DNA of 44,847 nt from the NCBI GenBank assembly GCA_050740255.1, contig JBOICV010000091.1, forward strand, positions 1-44,847, written 5' to 3'. This DNA comes from JBOICV01 sp050740255. GTDB lineage: Bacteria > Pseudomonadota > Gammaproteobacteria > Nevskiales > JBOICV01. The notes under the pieces were generated by a model that saw only the letters and a list, made by a program, of their open reading frames with translations, searched no databases and was not told where the DNA came from. The translations under genes and the position numbers were made by a program. This document shows positions 23,278 to 31,359 of this stretch, in pieces (the stretch's first letter is position 1; the number at the start of each line of letters is the position of its first letter).

Positions 23278-23832
23278 CTAACCGGTGTACGCCGCCAGGC
23301 AGAAGGCGACTTGTCCGGCCTTGCCGGATTTGAGCAGCTTCCACCCCTCCGGCAGCGCCGGCAGTGCCTCGGCTTCAAGATAGACGCGATGGCCGGTCGC
23401 CAGATGCGGTGGCAGGGTGGCGAGGACCGGTGGAATCAAATCCTGCCGGTAAGGGGGATCGAGAAACACGAGGTCGAAGCGTTCCGCGCCGCGCACCAGA
23501 TAGTCGCGGGCGGCGCCGCAATAGAATTGCGCGCGCGCCTCCCCGCCCAGTTGCCGGAGCATGCCGCGGATGCCGGCCTGCACCTTGGGCGAAAGATCCA
23601 CAAACACGACTTGCGCCGCGCCGCGCGAGAGCGCCTCGATGCCCAGCGCGCCGCTGCCGGCGAACAAGTCCAGACAGCGCGCCCCATCAATTCGCGCCGA
23701 CAGCCAGTTGAACAGGGTTTCGCGCACGCGATCCGGTGTTGGCCGCAGCCCGCTTTGCGGATCGAATTGCACCAGGCGTCGGCGCCATTCGCCGCCGATG
23801 ATGCGCAGCTTGCCGGGCGGTCGCTTAATCAC
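23278..23832 (-). CDS. rsmD: 16S rRNA (guanine966-N2)-methyltransferase
   Basis: RsmD methylates G966 of 16S rRNA in the 30S subunit. The 184-residue product shows LRIIGGEWRRRLVQF, GLRPTPDRVRETLFNWL, the AdoMet motif LDLFAGSGALGIEALSRGA and the catalytic FLDPPY. I choose the GTG at 23832, which overlaps the stop of the upstream SRPBCC gene and gives the standard N-terminus; the frame is open further up but lies antisense-free only within the upstream gene. coaD follows 65 bases downstream. Confidence 0.95.
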   Translation of the reverse strand: MIKRPPGKLRIIGGEWRRRLVQFDPQSGLRPTPDRVRETLFNWLSARIDGARCLDLFAGSGALGIEALSRGAAQVVFVDLSPKVQAGIRGMLRQLGGEARAQFYCGAARDYLVRGAERFDLVFLDPPYRQDLIPPVLATLPPHLATGHRVYLEAEALPALPEGWKLLKSGKAGQVAFCLAAYTG

Positions 23833-24289
23833 CGGCGGCACCGAAGATTTTCCGCAGCCGCCGGTGACGGTGGCGGAATAAGGCCGCAACAATGACTCGC
23901 ACCAGCGGCGCAGCGATGGCAAGTCGCGGTATGAACTCAAGCTCATCGGTCACGCGACAACCATCGGCCTCGGCAAACACCCGCCGCCGGTGAATCCAGA
24001 CGCGCTGCGTCCACGAGTGCGAACGCTCATCGAAGCCGCGGGCCGGCAGCACGCGTTCCAGGCCCAGTGCGTGCCGATCAAACGGGAACAAACCAAAAGC
24101 CAGCAGCCAGCTATGGAAGGCAGTGCCGCCGAGCGGAATCTCCGCACTGTCCAAGGACAAGCCGGTGCCGGGAAAAGTCATCCGAATCCACGGCGCAAGC
24201 TCAGCGTTCACGCCCTCCATGGTGGAGACGCGTCGCCACACCCGCTCGCGTGGCGCGGCCAGCGCAGATTCGAAACGCAGCTTGATCAT
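23825..24289 (-). CDS. SRPBCC/START-like ligand-binding protein
   Basis: The 154-residue protein starts IKLRFESALAAPRERVWRRV, the usual first strand and helix of the SRPBCC (Bet v 1-like) fold. It continues with beta strands and ends in a long basic helix, VIVAALFRHRHRRLRKIF, like many SRPBCC proteins that bind hydrophobic ligands. No specific substrate is indicated. Its ATG (24289) overlaps the stop of the upstream membrane-protein gene by 4 bases, and its stop overlaps the rsmD start, so it lies in one tightly packed operon. Confidence 0.75.
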   Translation of the reverse strand: MIKLRFESALAAPRERVWRRVSTMEGVNAELAPWIRMTFPGTGLSLDSAEIPLGGTAFHSWLLAFGLFPFDRHALGLERVLPARGFDERSHSWTQRVWIHRRRVFAEADGCRVTDELEFIPRLAIAAPLVRVIVAALFRHRHRRLRKIFGAAGD

Positions 24290-24666
24290 GCGGCTGGCAT
24301 TGTCGGGGCAGCGCTGCGCAATAACCACAAATACCACAACCAGAGCAGCAGGCCCGGTGTAAACACGGCAAGCATGAACCATCCCGCCTGGCTCGGCAGC
24401 GCGATGCCTGTCAGAATTATCAGCAGTGGATGCAGCAACAAGCCGCACAACAAGGCTGCGGACCCATACCAGCGGCGCAGCGCCAGCGCCAGATAAAATC
24501 CATAAACCGCCAGCGGCGCGAGAACGAACAAGCTGTCGCGCCAGGAAACACTGCTGAGATCGAAGGCCGCATCACCGCGCTGACTCAGCAGCCACCAGAC
24601 CAGTACCGACCATCCGAGGAAGCCGAGCATCCCCAGCAGGCCCAGTGCAATTCTCAGCCACTTCAT
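24286..24666 (-). CDS. Small four-helix membrane protein, unknown
   Basis: This 126-residue protein has about four transmembrane helices: LGLLGMLGFLGWSVLVWWLL, SLFVLAPLAVYGFYLALAL, SAALLCGLLLHPLLIILTGI, and WFMLAVFTPGLLLWLWYLWL. Its start overlaps the tldD stop by 4 bases and its stop overlaps the SRPBCC gene start, so it is an integral member of the operon. I do not recognise a family. Pairing with the SRPBCC gene suggests a joint, perhaps lipid-related, role; this is speculation. Confidence 0.7.
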   Translation of the reverse strand: MKWLRIALGLLGMLGFLGWSVLVWWLLSQRGDAAFDLSSVSWRDSLFVLAPLAVYGFYLALALRRWYGSAALLCGLLLHPLLIILTGIALPSQAGWFMLAVFTPGLLLWLWYLWLLRSAAPTMPAA

Positions 24667-26099
24667 CCGGTTTGAGTCCCGCCGACGGTGAGTCCGTCCA
24701 CTTTAAGCGTCGGCTGGCCCACGCCGACCGGCACGCTTTGGCCGTCCTTGCCGCAGACGCCGACGCCGCTATCGAGTTTTAAATCGTTGCCGATCATGCT
24801 CACGCGCTGCAATACCGCCGGTCCGTTGCCGATCAAAGTTGCGCCTTTGACCGGCCGCGTGACTTTACCGCCTTCAATCAGGTAGGCCTCGCTGGTGGAG
24901 AACACGAAGTTGCCGGAAGTGATGTCCACCTGTCCGCCTTCAAAATTCACCGCGTACAGGCCACGCTCGACCGAGGCGATGATTTCCTGCGGCTCATGCG
25001 CGCCGGCGAGCATGTAAGTGTTGGTCATGCGCGGCATCGTCAGATGCGCGAAAGACTCGCGCCGGCCATTGCCGGTCGGCGCAACTCCCATCAGATGCGC
25101 ATTTAATTTGTCCTGCATATAGCCCTTCAGCACGCCATCCTCGATCAGCACGGTGCGCTGCGTCGGCGTGCCTTCATCATCCAGATTGAGCGAGCCGCGC
25201 CGGCCGGGCAGAGTGCCGTCGTCCACAATCGTCACGCCGGCTGCGGCGACGCGCTCGCCCATCCGGCCGGCATAAGTCGAGCTGCCTTTGCGGTTGAAAT
25301 CACCTTCCAGGCCATGGCCAACGGCCTCATGCAGCAGCACACCGGGCCAGCCGGGGCCGAGCACCACCGTCATCTCGCCGGCTGGCGCATCGTCCGCATG
25401 CAGGCGCACGAGCGCCAGGCGCACGGCTTCGCGCGCGTAGCTTTCCACCACGTCTTCGCTGAAAAACTCGTAGCCAACCCTGGCGCCGCCGCCGTGACTG
25501 GCCTGTTCGCGTTTGCCGTTTTCCTCGACGATGACGCTGATGTTCAAGCGCACCAGCGGACGCACGTCGCCCGCTAGCGTGCCGTCGCTGGCCGCGACCA
25601 GCACGGTGTCCTGCGTCGCGGCGAGCTGCACCATGACCTGGCTCACGCGCGAATCGGCCGCGCGCGCGGCTTTGTCGGCGCGATGCAGCAGCGCAACCTT
25701 GCCCTCGGCTTGCAGACTGTGCACCGGATCGAGCGCGGCGTAGAGCGCATGTCCCTCCGGCTTGTGCCAGGCGCGTACCTGCGCGCTCTGGCCCTGCTGC
25801 GCAATCGCGCGCGCGGCGCCGGCGGCGGCGCTTAACGCCGGCAGGCGGATCTCATCGGAATAAGCGAAGCCGGTTTTCTCACCGCTGATCGCGCGCACAC
25901 CGACGCCCTGCTCCAGGCCGAAGCTGCCGTCCTTCACCAGACTGTCTTCCAGAAACCAGCCTTCGCGGCGGCGCTGCTGAAAATACAAATCGGCCGCGTC
26001 TATACCGGGGCTCATCAGGCGCTGCAGTACGCGCTCGATTTCGCCCAAAGAGATCTCGCCAGGCGTCAGCAGTTGTTGTTGCGCGAGATCCAGATTCAT
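24663..26099 (-). CDS. tldD: Metalloprotease TldD
   Basis: TldD forms a heterodimer with TldE/PmbA and degrades unfolded peptides, such as microcin B17 and the CcdA antitoxin, in the cytoplasm. The 478-residue protein has the zinc motif LLHEAVGHGLEGDF (HExxxH), the conserved RRGSLNLDDEGTPTQRTVLI segment, and the Gly-rich C-terminal end GVCGKDGQSVPVGVGQPTLK. It follows the nitrilase gene with a 4-base overlap, in the conserved rng-yhdP-(nit)-tldD order. pmbA/tldE is not in this window. Confidence 0.97.
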   Translation of the reverse strand: MNLDLAQQQLLTPGEISLGEIERVLQRLMSPGIDAADLYFQQRRREGWFLEDSLVKDGSFGLEQGVGVRAISGEKTGFAYSDEIRLPALSAAAGAARAIAQQGQSAQVRAWHKPEGHALYAALDPVHSLQAEGKVALLHRADKAARAADSRVSQVMVQLAATQDTVLVAASDGTLAGDVRPLVRLNISVIVEENGKREQASHGGGARVGYEFFSEDVVESYAREAVRLALVRLHADDAPAGEMTVVLGPGWPGVLLHEAVGHGLEGDFNRKGSSTYAGRMGERVAAAGVTIVDDGTLPGRRGSLNLDDEGTPTQRTVLIEDGVLKGYMQDKLNAHLMGVAPTGNGRRESFAHLTMPRMTNTYMLAGAHEPQEIIASVERGLYAVNFEGGQVDITSGNFVFSTSEAYLIEGGKVTRPVKGATLIGNGPAVLQRVSMIGNDLKLDSGVGVCGKDGQSVPVGVGQPTLKVDGLTVGGTQTG

Positions 26100-26923
26100 A
26101 GGCGGCGATGTTGCAGGACCGGAAAGCGGGTACGCAATGCATGCAATTGCTGCAAGTCTATTTCAGCAAGCGCCATACCGGCGCCCTGCTCCACGCGGGC
26201 GGCAACATTACCCCAGGGGCCGACGATCATGGAATGTCCCCAGGTCTCGCGGCCATTGGCGTGGCGGCCGCCCTGATCCGGGGCAATCATCCAGGCCAGA
26301 TTCTCCACTGCGCGCGCCCGCAGCAGTATCTCCCAATGCACCTGGCCGGTGGCGCGGGTAAAAGCCGAGGGTAGCGCGAATAGTTCGGCGCCGCCGTCGG
26401 GACCGGGCGCGCTCATACGGCGAAAAAGTTCCGGAAAGCGCAAGTCATAGCAGACCGCGAGACCTAGCCGGCCGAAGGGCGTGTCACAGACCTGAGTTGC
26501 ACTCCCCGCCGCCAGCGTGGCGGACTCGCGATAACCCTCGTTGCTACCCGGCAGATCGACATCGAACAAATGCATCTTGTCATAACGCGCGACGCAGACG
26601 CCGCTATCGTCGTACAGCAGGCAGGCCGCCAGCGCACGCGTGGCTTGCGCCGCGCCCAGCTTAAGCGGAAGGGTGCCGCCCACCAGCCAGATGCGATGGC
26701 GCGAGGCTTGTGCGGCCAGAAAGTCCTGGATGGGACCCTTGCCGTAGGTTTCACTGACGAGAAGTTTGTCGCTGTCCTTGATACCCATGTGGGCAAAATT
26801 TTCCGGCAGCACGACGAGCTGGGCGCCCGCATCGGCGGCGGCGGCAATCAGTGGCGCTGCGGCCGCCAGATTGGCCGCCACCTCCGGCCCGGAAACCATT
26901 TGTAACGCGGCGGCACGGAACAT
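26096..26923 (-). CDS. Nitrilase-family amidase (Nit1/YbeM-like)
   Basis: The 275-residue carbon-nitrogen hydrolase carries the Glu-Lys-Cys triad: Glu in VVLPENFAHMG, Lys in YDKMHLFDVD and Cys in LAVCYDLRFPELFR. The second glutamate region is around PSAFTRATGQVHWE. Sequence and context (between yhdP and tldD) fit deaminated-glutathione amidase, a metabolite-repair enzyme, though omega-amidase activity is possible. The ATG at 26923 starts directly with the first strand (MFRAAALQMVSG). Confidence 0.93.
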   Translation of the reverse strand: MFRAAALQMVSGPEVAANLAAAAPLIAAAADAGAQLVVLPENFAHMGIKDSDKLLVSETYGKGPIQDFLAAQASRHRIWLVGGTLPLKLGAAQATRALAACLLYDDSGVCVARYDKMHLFDVDLPGSNEGYRESATLAAGSATQVCDTPFGRLGLAVCYDLRFPELFRRMSAPGPDGGAELFALPSAFTRATGQVHWEILLRARAVENLAWMIAPDQGGRHANGRETWGHSMIVGPWGNVAARVEQGAGMALAEIDLQQLHALRTRFPVLQHRRL

Positions 26924-26925
26924 GG

Positions 26926-27273
26926 CTAAGGCGCGGAACCCGAAGCCGCCACGGGCTCGACGCTGAGCAGCAAGGCCGCCGCACCGGTGGCGCCTACTCG
27001 CTGGCGCAATGCCGCGGGCGGCAGACCCAGCGCTACCAGCCAGTCGCGCAATTCGATTGCGCGTAGCGCGGCTTCTTCCTCATCCGCGTGCTGAATCACC
27101 AGCAACTGCCGCTCGCGGCTTTGCCAGTCTCTGACCGCAGCTTGAACGCCGGGCCAGGCCAGCACACGCGCGCCGCTTCTCGGGCTGGCCCATTCTTCTC
27201 CGCTGACCGGATAGCCGCCGGCGGCGGCATGCGTCGTGGCAGACAGCAAGGCAACACACAACAGCACTCTCAT
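26926..27273 (-). CDS. Small secreted protein of unknown function between yhdP and nit
   Basis: This 115-residue protein has a likely signal peptide (RVLLCVALLSATTHAAA) and a mature part of about 95 residues. It contains the segment QLLVIQHADEEEAALRAIEL and a second half, DWLVALGLPPAALRQRVGAT, that recalls the beta-alpha-beta end of OmpA-like or secretin-type periplasmic domains. I cannot assign a family with confidence. Its start overlaps the yhdP stop by 4 bases and it ends 2 bases before the amidase start, so it belongs to the operon. Confidence 0.7.
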   Translation of the reverse strand: MRVLLCVALLSATTHAAAGGYPVSGEEWASPRSGARVLAWPGVQAAVRDWQSRERQLLVIQHADEEEAALRAIELRDWLVALGLPPAALRQRVGATGAAALLLSVEPVAASGSAP

Positions 27274-30200
27274 GGCCGGGTAGGAGCTCTTGGTCGGGAT
27301 GGCGCCGGCGTCGGTGCGGTTTGCGGGGCGGCTTTATCGCGTTTTGAGTCGGCCTTCGATTCACGTTTTTGGGCGCTCAGTGGTTTGACCTCCGGCTCCT
27401 CCCAGGTTCCGCCCAGGTGGTAAGACAGCGCCGCCAAGTCTTCGACCGGCTCACCGAACAGGCGCTGCGCCAGCAACAGCGCAACGCCCAAGGCCGGGCC
27501 GCCAGCCAAGGCGCCCGCTATCGCCACCCCGGAAGAAACTTCGGCGTGGATCGTCACCGTTTGATCGTAGGTGCGCTCTGCCAGATCGACGTCGCCATCT
27601 ACTTCGATTTTCAGCGAGGGCGATTCTACTTCTAGATCGTGCGTGGTCGCGACGCCGTCCTTGATCGAAAAATTGCCCGACAACCGGTCGAATTGCGTAC
27701 CTTCGCCCAGTACGTCACGAAAATCGAGCGTGAGGCGGCGCGGCAGCGAATAAAAGCTCAGTAGACCGAGCACGCGGCCGGCGCCAGGATCAACATCGAG
27801 CAGCGCGCCGCTATGCAAATCGAGCGCCAGCACGCCATTCAGGGATTCACGGCTCAAGCCGGCCGGATTCGGGGCCCAGGTCACGTTCACGCCGACTTTC
27901 GCCTGTTCGGTGACAACACTGGGTGCAAAGCCGGCGGCCTTGAGCACGCGGCGGATGTTGGTGCCATTTACCTGCATCTGTAGGCGTGCGCTGCTGGCGC
28001 CGTCGCTGCGAATCCATTCGCCATCGCCGTTCATCTGGAAATTCTTGCCGGCGAGTTTGAGCGTTTGCAGCCGCAAACCGTTGTCGATGGCCGGCGCGTC
28101 GAACAACAGCCGGCCCAGGATCAAACCACCGAGCTTGATCTGACTCACTTCCAGCAGCAATCCAGGCAACTTGCCGGGATCGACCGGCGCGCGCGTCACC
28201 TCGGGCTGTTTCGCCTCCGATTCTGCAATAGTTTTTGGCGGCTGCAGCACGAGTTTTTCGAGTCTGGCATCAACGTGACCGCGGCCGGTCTTGCTCCTGA
28301 CCCAGTTGATCATTCCCGCCGCATCCTGACCGCTGAGCCGGAGCTGCCACCCTTGCGCGGTCGGCACAATCTGAAAAGCGATATTGCGCAGATGTTGCCC
28401 GGCCACGTGCAGCAGGCCAACTTCAAGCTCACCACCGCGCAGTTTCAACTCGCTGTCCGCCGCTACCGCCGGTGACTGAAATTTTATGCCGCGCAGATCG
28501 AGTTCCGGCAGCTTGCCGGTGATGAGCAAACCGGCCTGACTCAGCAACACCGGCGCCGGCTCGGTGCCAAGCTTGATCACCCCGCGCTCGAAAGCCCAGC
28601 TTTCGTTCTGCGGCATGAACTTCAACAGCGCGAACACGGACGCGCCATAGTTGACTTCGACCCGCAATTGCTCGGCGGTCGGCCGCAGCGCCACCTGTAG
28701 CGGCAGAGTGCCATCCGCGGTTTTGCCAAAGGGTGTGCCCAGATTGACCGCCATGCCCTGCAAATCGCTGCTCAGCTCCAGCGCGGCGGCGCTGGCATTG
28801 ATGTCGAGCAGCGAGCGGAGCCTGAGCAAAGTGGAGCCCGCCAGGGACGCTAGATAGCCGGCGTCCACCAATGGTTCGAGCGCGGGCGCATCGCGCGGCA
28901 GAGTCAGCGGCAACACCGCCTCCAGTTGTGTGTAGTGGCGGCCATCCTGCACTTGCGGTTGCAGACTGGCGCTAAAGGGCAGGCCCAGCAGTTTGCCGTC
29001 GAGCTGCTCTGAGCGCAGGCCGCGACGATCGAAGGCGACGCGGCCCACGACCTCGGTCAGCGGATGCTCGAAGCCACGGTAGCGTATCTGTCCCCCTTTC
29101 ACATCCACGCGTCCCTGCAAGGTAAAGGCCTCGAAATCAGCCAGCGGCAAACGTAAGTCAAGATCGAGCTCGCCGGGTCCAGAGATGACCAAAGAGCCGA
29201 GCAAGCCGGCGTAGTCCTCGCGCAGTGGCGAAGCCTCGAGAAATTTCAGCTGTTGGCCGACGTCGGACTGCACGGTGCCGCGGATCAGCAGTTCGGCTTT
29301 TAGTAAATCGGGAATTTCGGCAAGCGTAGGGCCGAGCGGCACACCGAGTATCCGTCCGCTCCTGCCTTCCACCCGCAGGCTGCGGCCTTCGATCAACACT
29401 CGGCCCTTGACCTGTTCCACCTTGGGCCAGCCAGGCGCGTACTCCAGCGTGGCATCTTCGGCCTCGAGATCCACCAGGAAGCGCCCCACTTCACCAGGAT
29501 TCGCATAAGGGAAATCGGCCAAAGTGCCTCGCATCTCCATGCGGCCGCGCGTCACGCGCCCGCTTTGTACTGCCGTACGCAACCAATCGCCCACATCCTG
29601 CGGCAAGGCGGGTGGCAGCGGTATCAATGCGACTGCCGGGCGTGCATCGCTGCCGGAGAAATCCAGCGCAATATCCACATAAGGGGAACTACCCGCATCG
29701 GGCAGGCGCAGAAAAAATTTCCCTTCTGCATTAAGCGTGGGTTCCCGCCAACGCAGGTTCTCGCCGTTCACAGCCCAGGCACCGGTTTCCCGGGCCCAGC
29801 GAATCAAGCCGTCGAGCTCGCCCAGCGGCACCGGTGCGGCGAACAGCTTTGGCGCCTGCGCGCTGGCCTTGCGGGTATGTACTTCAAAGCGACCACCCGC
29901 CTCGCTGGCCGTGACTTTGCCACTGATGTTGCTGAAGCCCGGTCGCTGCTCGGTGGCTGGCAAGCTGACGCCGCTCGCATCGAATTCCAGTAGATATTGC
30001 AGCGGCTCACCCGGCTGATCCTGATAGTTGAGTTTCAGTTGCGTGAGTTCGCCGGCAGCACCGACGCCCGGGAGTGCCAGCGCCTGTGCGGGCGCCAACA
30101 CCGCCAGCCAGCCGGTAAGCGCGGCGAGGTCGAGCCGATCAACTTCGCCTTCCAAGCGGCTGCCAAAACCATCATCGCTGGGCCGGTAGCTGAGCTTGCC

Positions 30201-31196
30201 CAGGCTCGCCACGCCCGCACCGTATTGCAGCCGGGTGACATTCAAATCCCATCCTTCCGCCACCGTGGTCAGCTGCGCGGCGGCGCTCGGACCGGGCAGC
30301 TTGAACAAAGCAGCCTTAGCGTCGGCCGCGCTAGACCAGGCTTCGGCCTCCACTGCGGCTAGCTCCACCTGCGCATGCTTGAGCTCGAAACCTTCGGCTT
30401 CAGCGCGCAGTTCCATTGCTACCGCGCCGCCGCGCAGTTCGAGATCCGGCCGCAGATAGGGTGCCAGCCAGTATTGCGGCAGCACGCCCTCGAGCATTAT
30501 CGTCGCATGCGTGCGCAGAGTTTCGAGCTGGCGCAGATCGCCCGCCGCTTCGGCTTGCAGCATGACCGATTCGCCCCACTCCGGCGGCAGTTGCGCCGTC
30601 AGATGCAGCGTGTAGAACTGCGCTTGCGCCTTGAGCCGCGCGCGAATCTCGGTGAGCTGCCGGCGGCTGCGCACGCCGCCGGGTTCCAGCCATTCGACCG
30701 TGCTGTCCTCGATCAGCACCCGCTCCAGCCGGCTCGCGAAGCTGGCGATTTCGTCCAGATCTAGCGGCGCGCTGGTCGCGCGTTCCTGCGATAAATCGCG
30801 GATACCGATGCTGCCGTCGGCGCGCCATTCCAGGCCCAGCGTAAGCCCGCGCGCGGTCAGCGCTACCGGCAGCGCCTCGCCCTGCACAAGGCCGAGCCAG
30901 CTGAAAGGAATGACGAGTTCGCGCACGGAGAATATGTGCGCACGGCCATCTTGCGTTTGTACCACCACGCCGGAGAGTTCCAGCCGCGGCCGCAAACCCT
31001 GCCAGCCCAAGCCCATGTGCTCGATCGTCACCCGCCGGCCAGCCAGGTTGGAGATAAGGCCCGCCAGCTTTTCCCGGTAACCGGGCGCGGCCAGATCGAG
31101 AAGGCGGACGCCGCCGACCAGCACCGCCAACATGATAAGCAGGCTCGCCGCGGTCGCCACCGTCGCCGTCCACAGCCGCTTTCTAATTCTCTGCAT
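27270..31196 (-). CDS. yhdP: YhdP family AsmA-like phospholipid transport protein
   Basis: YhdP belongs to the AsmA/bridge-like family that carries phospholipids across the periplasm to the outer membrane. The 1308-residue protein has an N-terminal membrane helix (about 10-33), then a long series of beta-strand repeats (the DUF3971-type region and the C-terminal AsmA-like region, with VTWAPNPAGLSRESLNGVLA and LDFRDVLGEGTQFDRLSGNF). Near the C-terminus is a hydrophobic segment, SSGVAIAGALAGGPALGVAL, followed by a Lys/Pro-rich tail. The length matches E. coli YhdP (about 1266). rng lies upstream and nit-tldD downstream, the E. coli-like order. Confidence 0.95.
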   Translation of the reverse strand: MQRIRKRLWTATVATAASLLIMLAVLVGGVRLLDLAAPGYREKLAGLISNLAGRRVTIEHMGLGWQGLRPRLELSGVVVQTQDGRAHIFSVRELVIPFSWLGLVQGEALPVALTARGLTLGLEWRADGSIGIRDLSQERATSAPLDLDEIASFASRLERVLIEDSTVEWLEPGGVRSRRQLTEIRARLKAQAQFYTLHLTAQLPPEWGESVMLQAEAAGDLRQLETLRTHATIMLEGVLPQYWLAPYLRPDLELRGGAVAMELRAEAEGFELKHAQVELAAVEAEAWSSAADAKAALFKLPGPSAAAQLTTVAEGWDLNVTRLQYGAGVASLGKLSYRPSDDGFGSRLEGEVDRLDLAALTGWLAVLAPAQALALPGVGAAGELTQLKLNYQDQPGEPLQYLLEFDASGVSLPATEQRPGFSNISGKVTASEAGGRFEVHTRKASAQAPKLFAAPVPLGELDGLIRWARETGAWAVNGENLRWREPTLNAEGKFFLRLPDAGSSPYVDIALDFSGSDARPAVALIPLPPALPQDVGDWLRTAVQSGRVTRGRMEMRGTLADFPYANPGEVGRFLVDLEAEDATLEYAPGWPKVEQVKGRVLIEGRSLRVEGRSGRILGVPLGPTLAEIPDLLKAELLIRGTVQSDVGQQLKFLEASPLREDYAGLLGSLVISGPGELDLDLRLPLADFEAFTLQGRVDVKGGQIRYRGFEHPLTEVVGRVAFDRRGLRSEQLDGKLLGLPFSASLQPQVQDGRHYTQLEAVLPLTLPRDAPALEPLVDAGYLASLAGSTLLRLRSLLDINASAAALELSSDLQGMAVNLGTPFGKTADGTLPLQVALRPTAEQLRVEVNYGASVFALLKFMPQNESWAFERGVIKLGTEPAPVLLSQAGLLITGKLPELDLRGIKFQSPAVAADSELKLRGGELEVGLLHVAGQHLRNIAFQIVPTAQGWQLRLSGQDAAGMINWVRSKTGRGHVDARLEKLVLQPPKTIAESEAKQPEVTRAPVDPGKLPGLLLEVSQIKLGGLILGRLLFDAPAIDNGLRLQTLKLAGKNFQMNGDGEWIRSDGASSARLQMQVNGTNIRRVLKAAGFAPSVVTEQAKVGVNVTWAPNPAGLSRESLNGVLALDLHSGALLDVDPGAGRVLGLLSFYSLPRRLTLDFRDVLGEGTQFDRLSGNFSIKDGVATTHDLEVESPSLKIEVDGDVDLAERTYDQTVTIHAEVSSGVAIAGALAGGPALGVALLLAQRLFGEPVEDLAALSYHLGGTWEEPEVKPLSAQKRESKADSKRDKAAPQTAPTPAPSRPRAPTRP

Positions 31197-31236
31197 ACCA
31201 GTGAAAACCTCGTTACCGCGAACTTATCAGACCACT

Positions 31237-31287
31237 TTGGCACACGGATGTGCCAAGGTTTTCAAGTGCGGTGTGTGCACTTGAAAA
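31237..31287. repeat. Two perfect hairpins between rng and yhdP
   Basis: TTGGCACA/TGTGCCAA (31237-31244, 31249-31256, 4-base loop) and an 11-bp repeat TTTTCAAGTGC with its complement (31259-31269, 31277-31287, 7-base loop) lie side by side, 2 bases apart, in the 163-base rng-yhdP gap. Both would fold in the common leftward transcript. The larger one is flanked by A/T runs and could terminate or be processed. Nothing else is evident in this gap. Confidence 0.7.
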
Positions 31288-31359
31288 GCGGGAGCGGATA
31301 AAGTCGCGCCTTTGTCCGCGACGCGGCAAAAGGGCAGGATGCCTTTTTGCCGCTACAAC

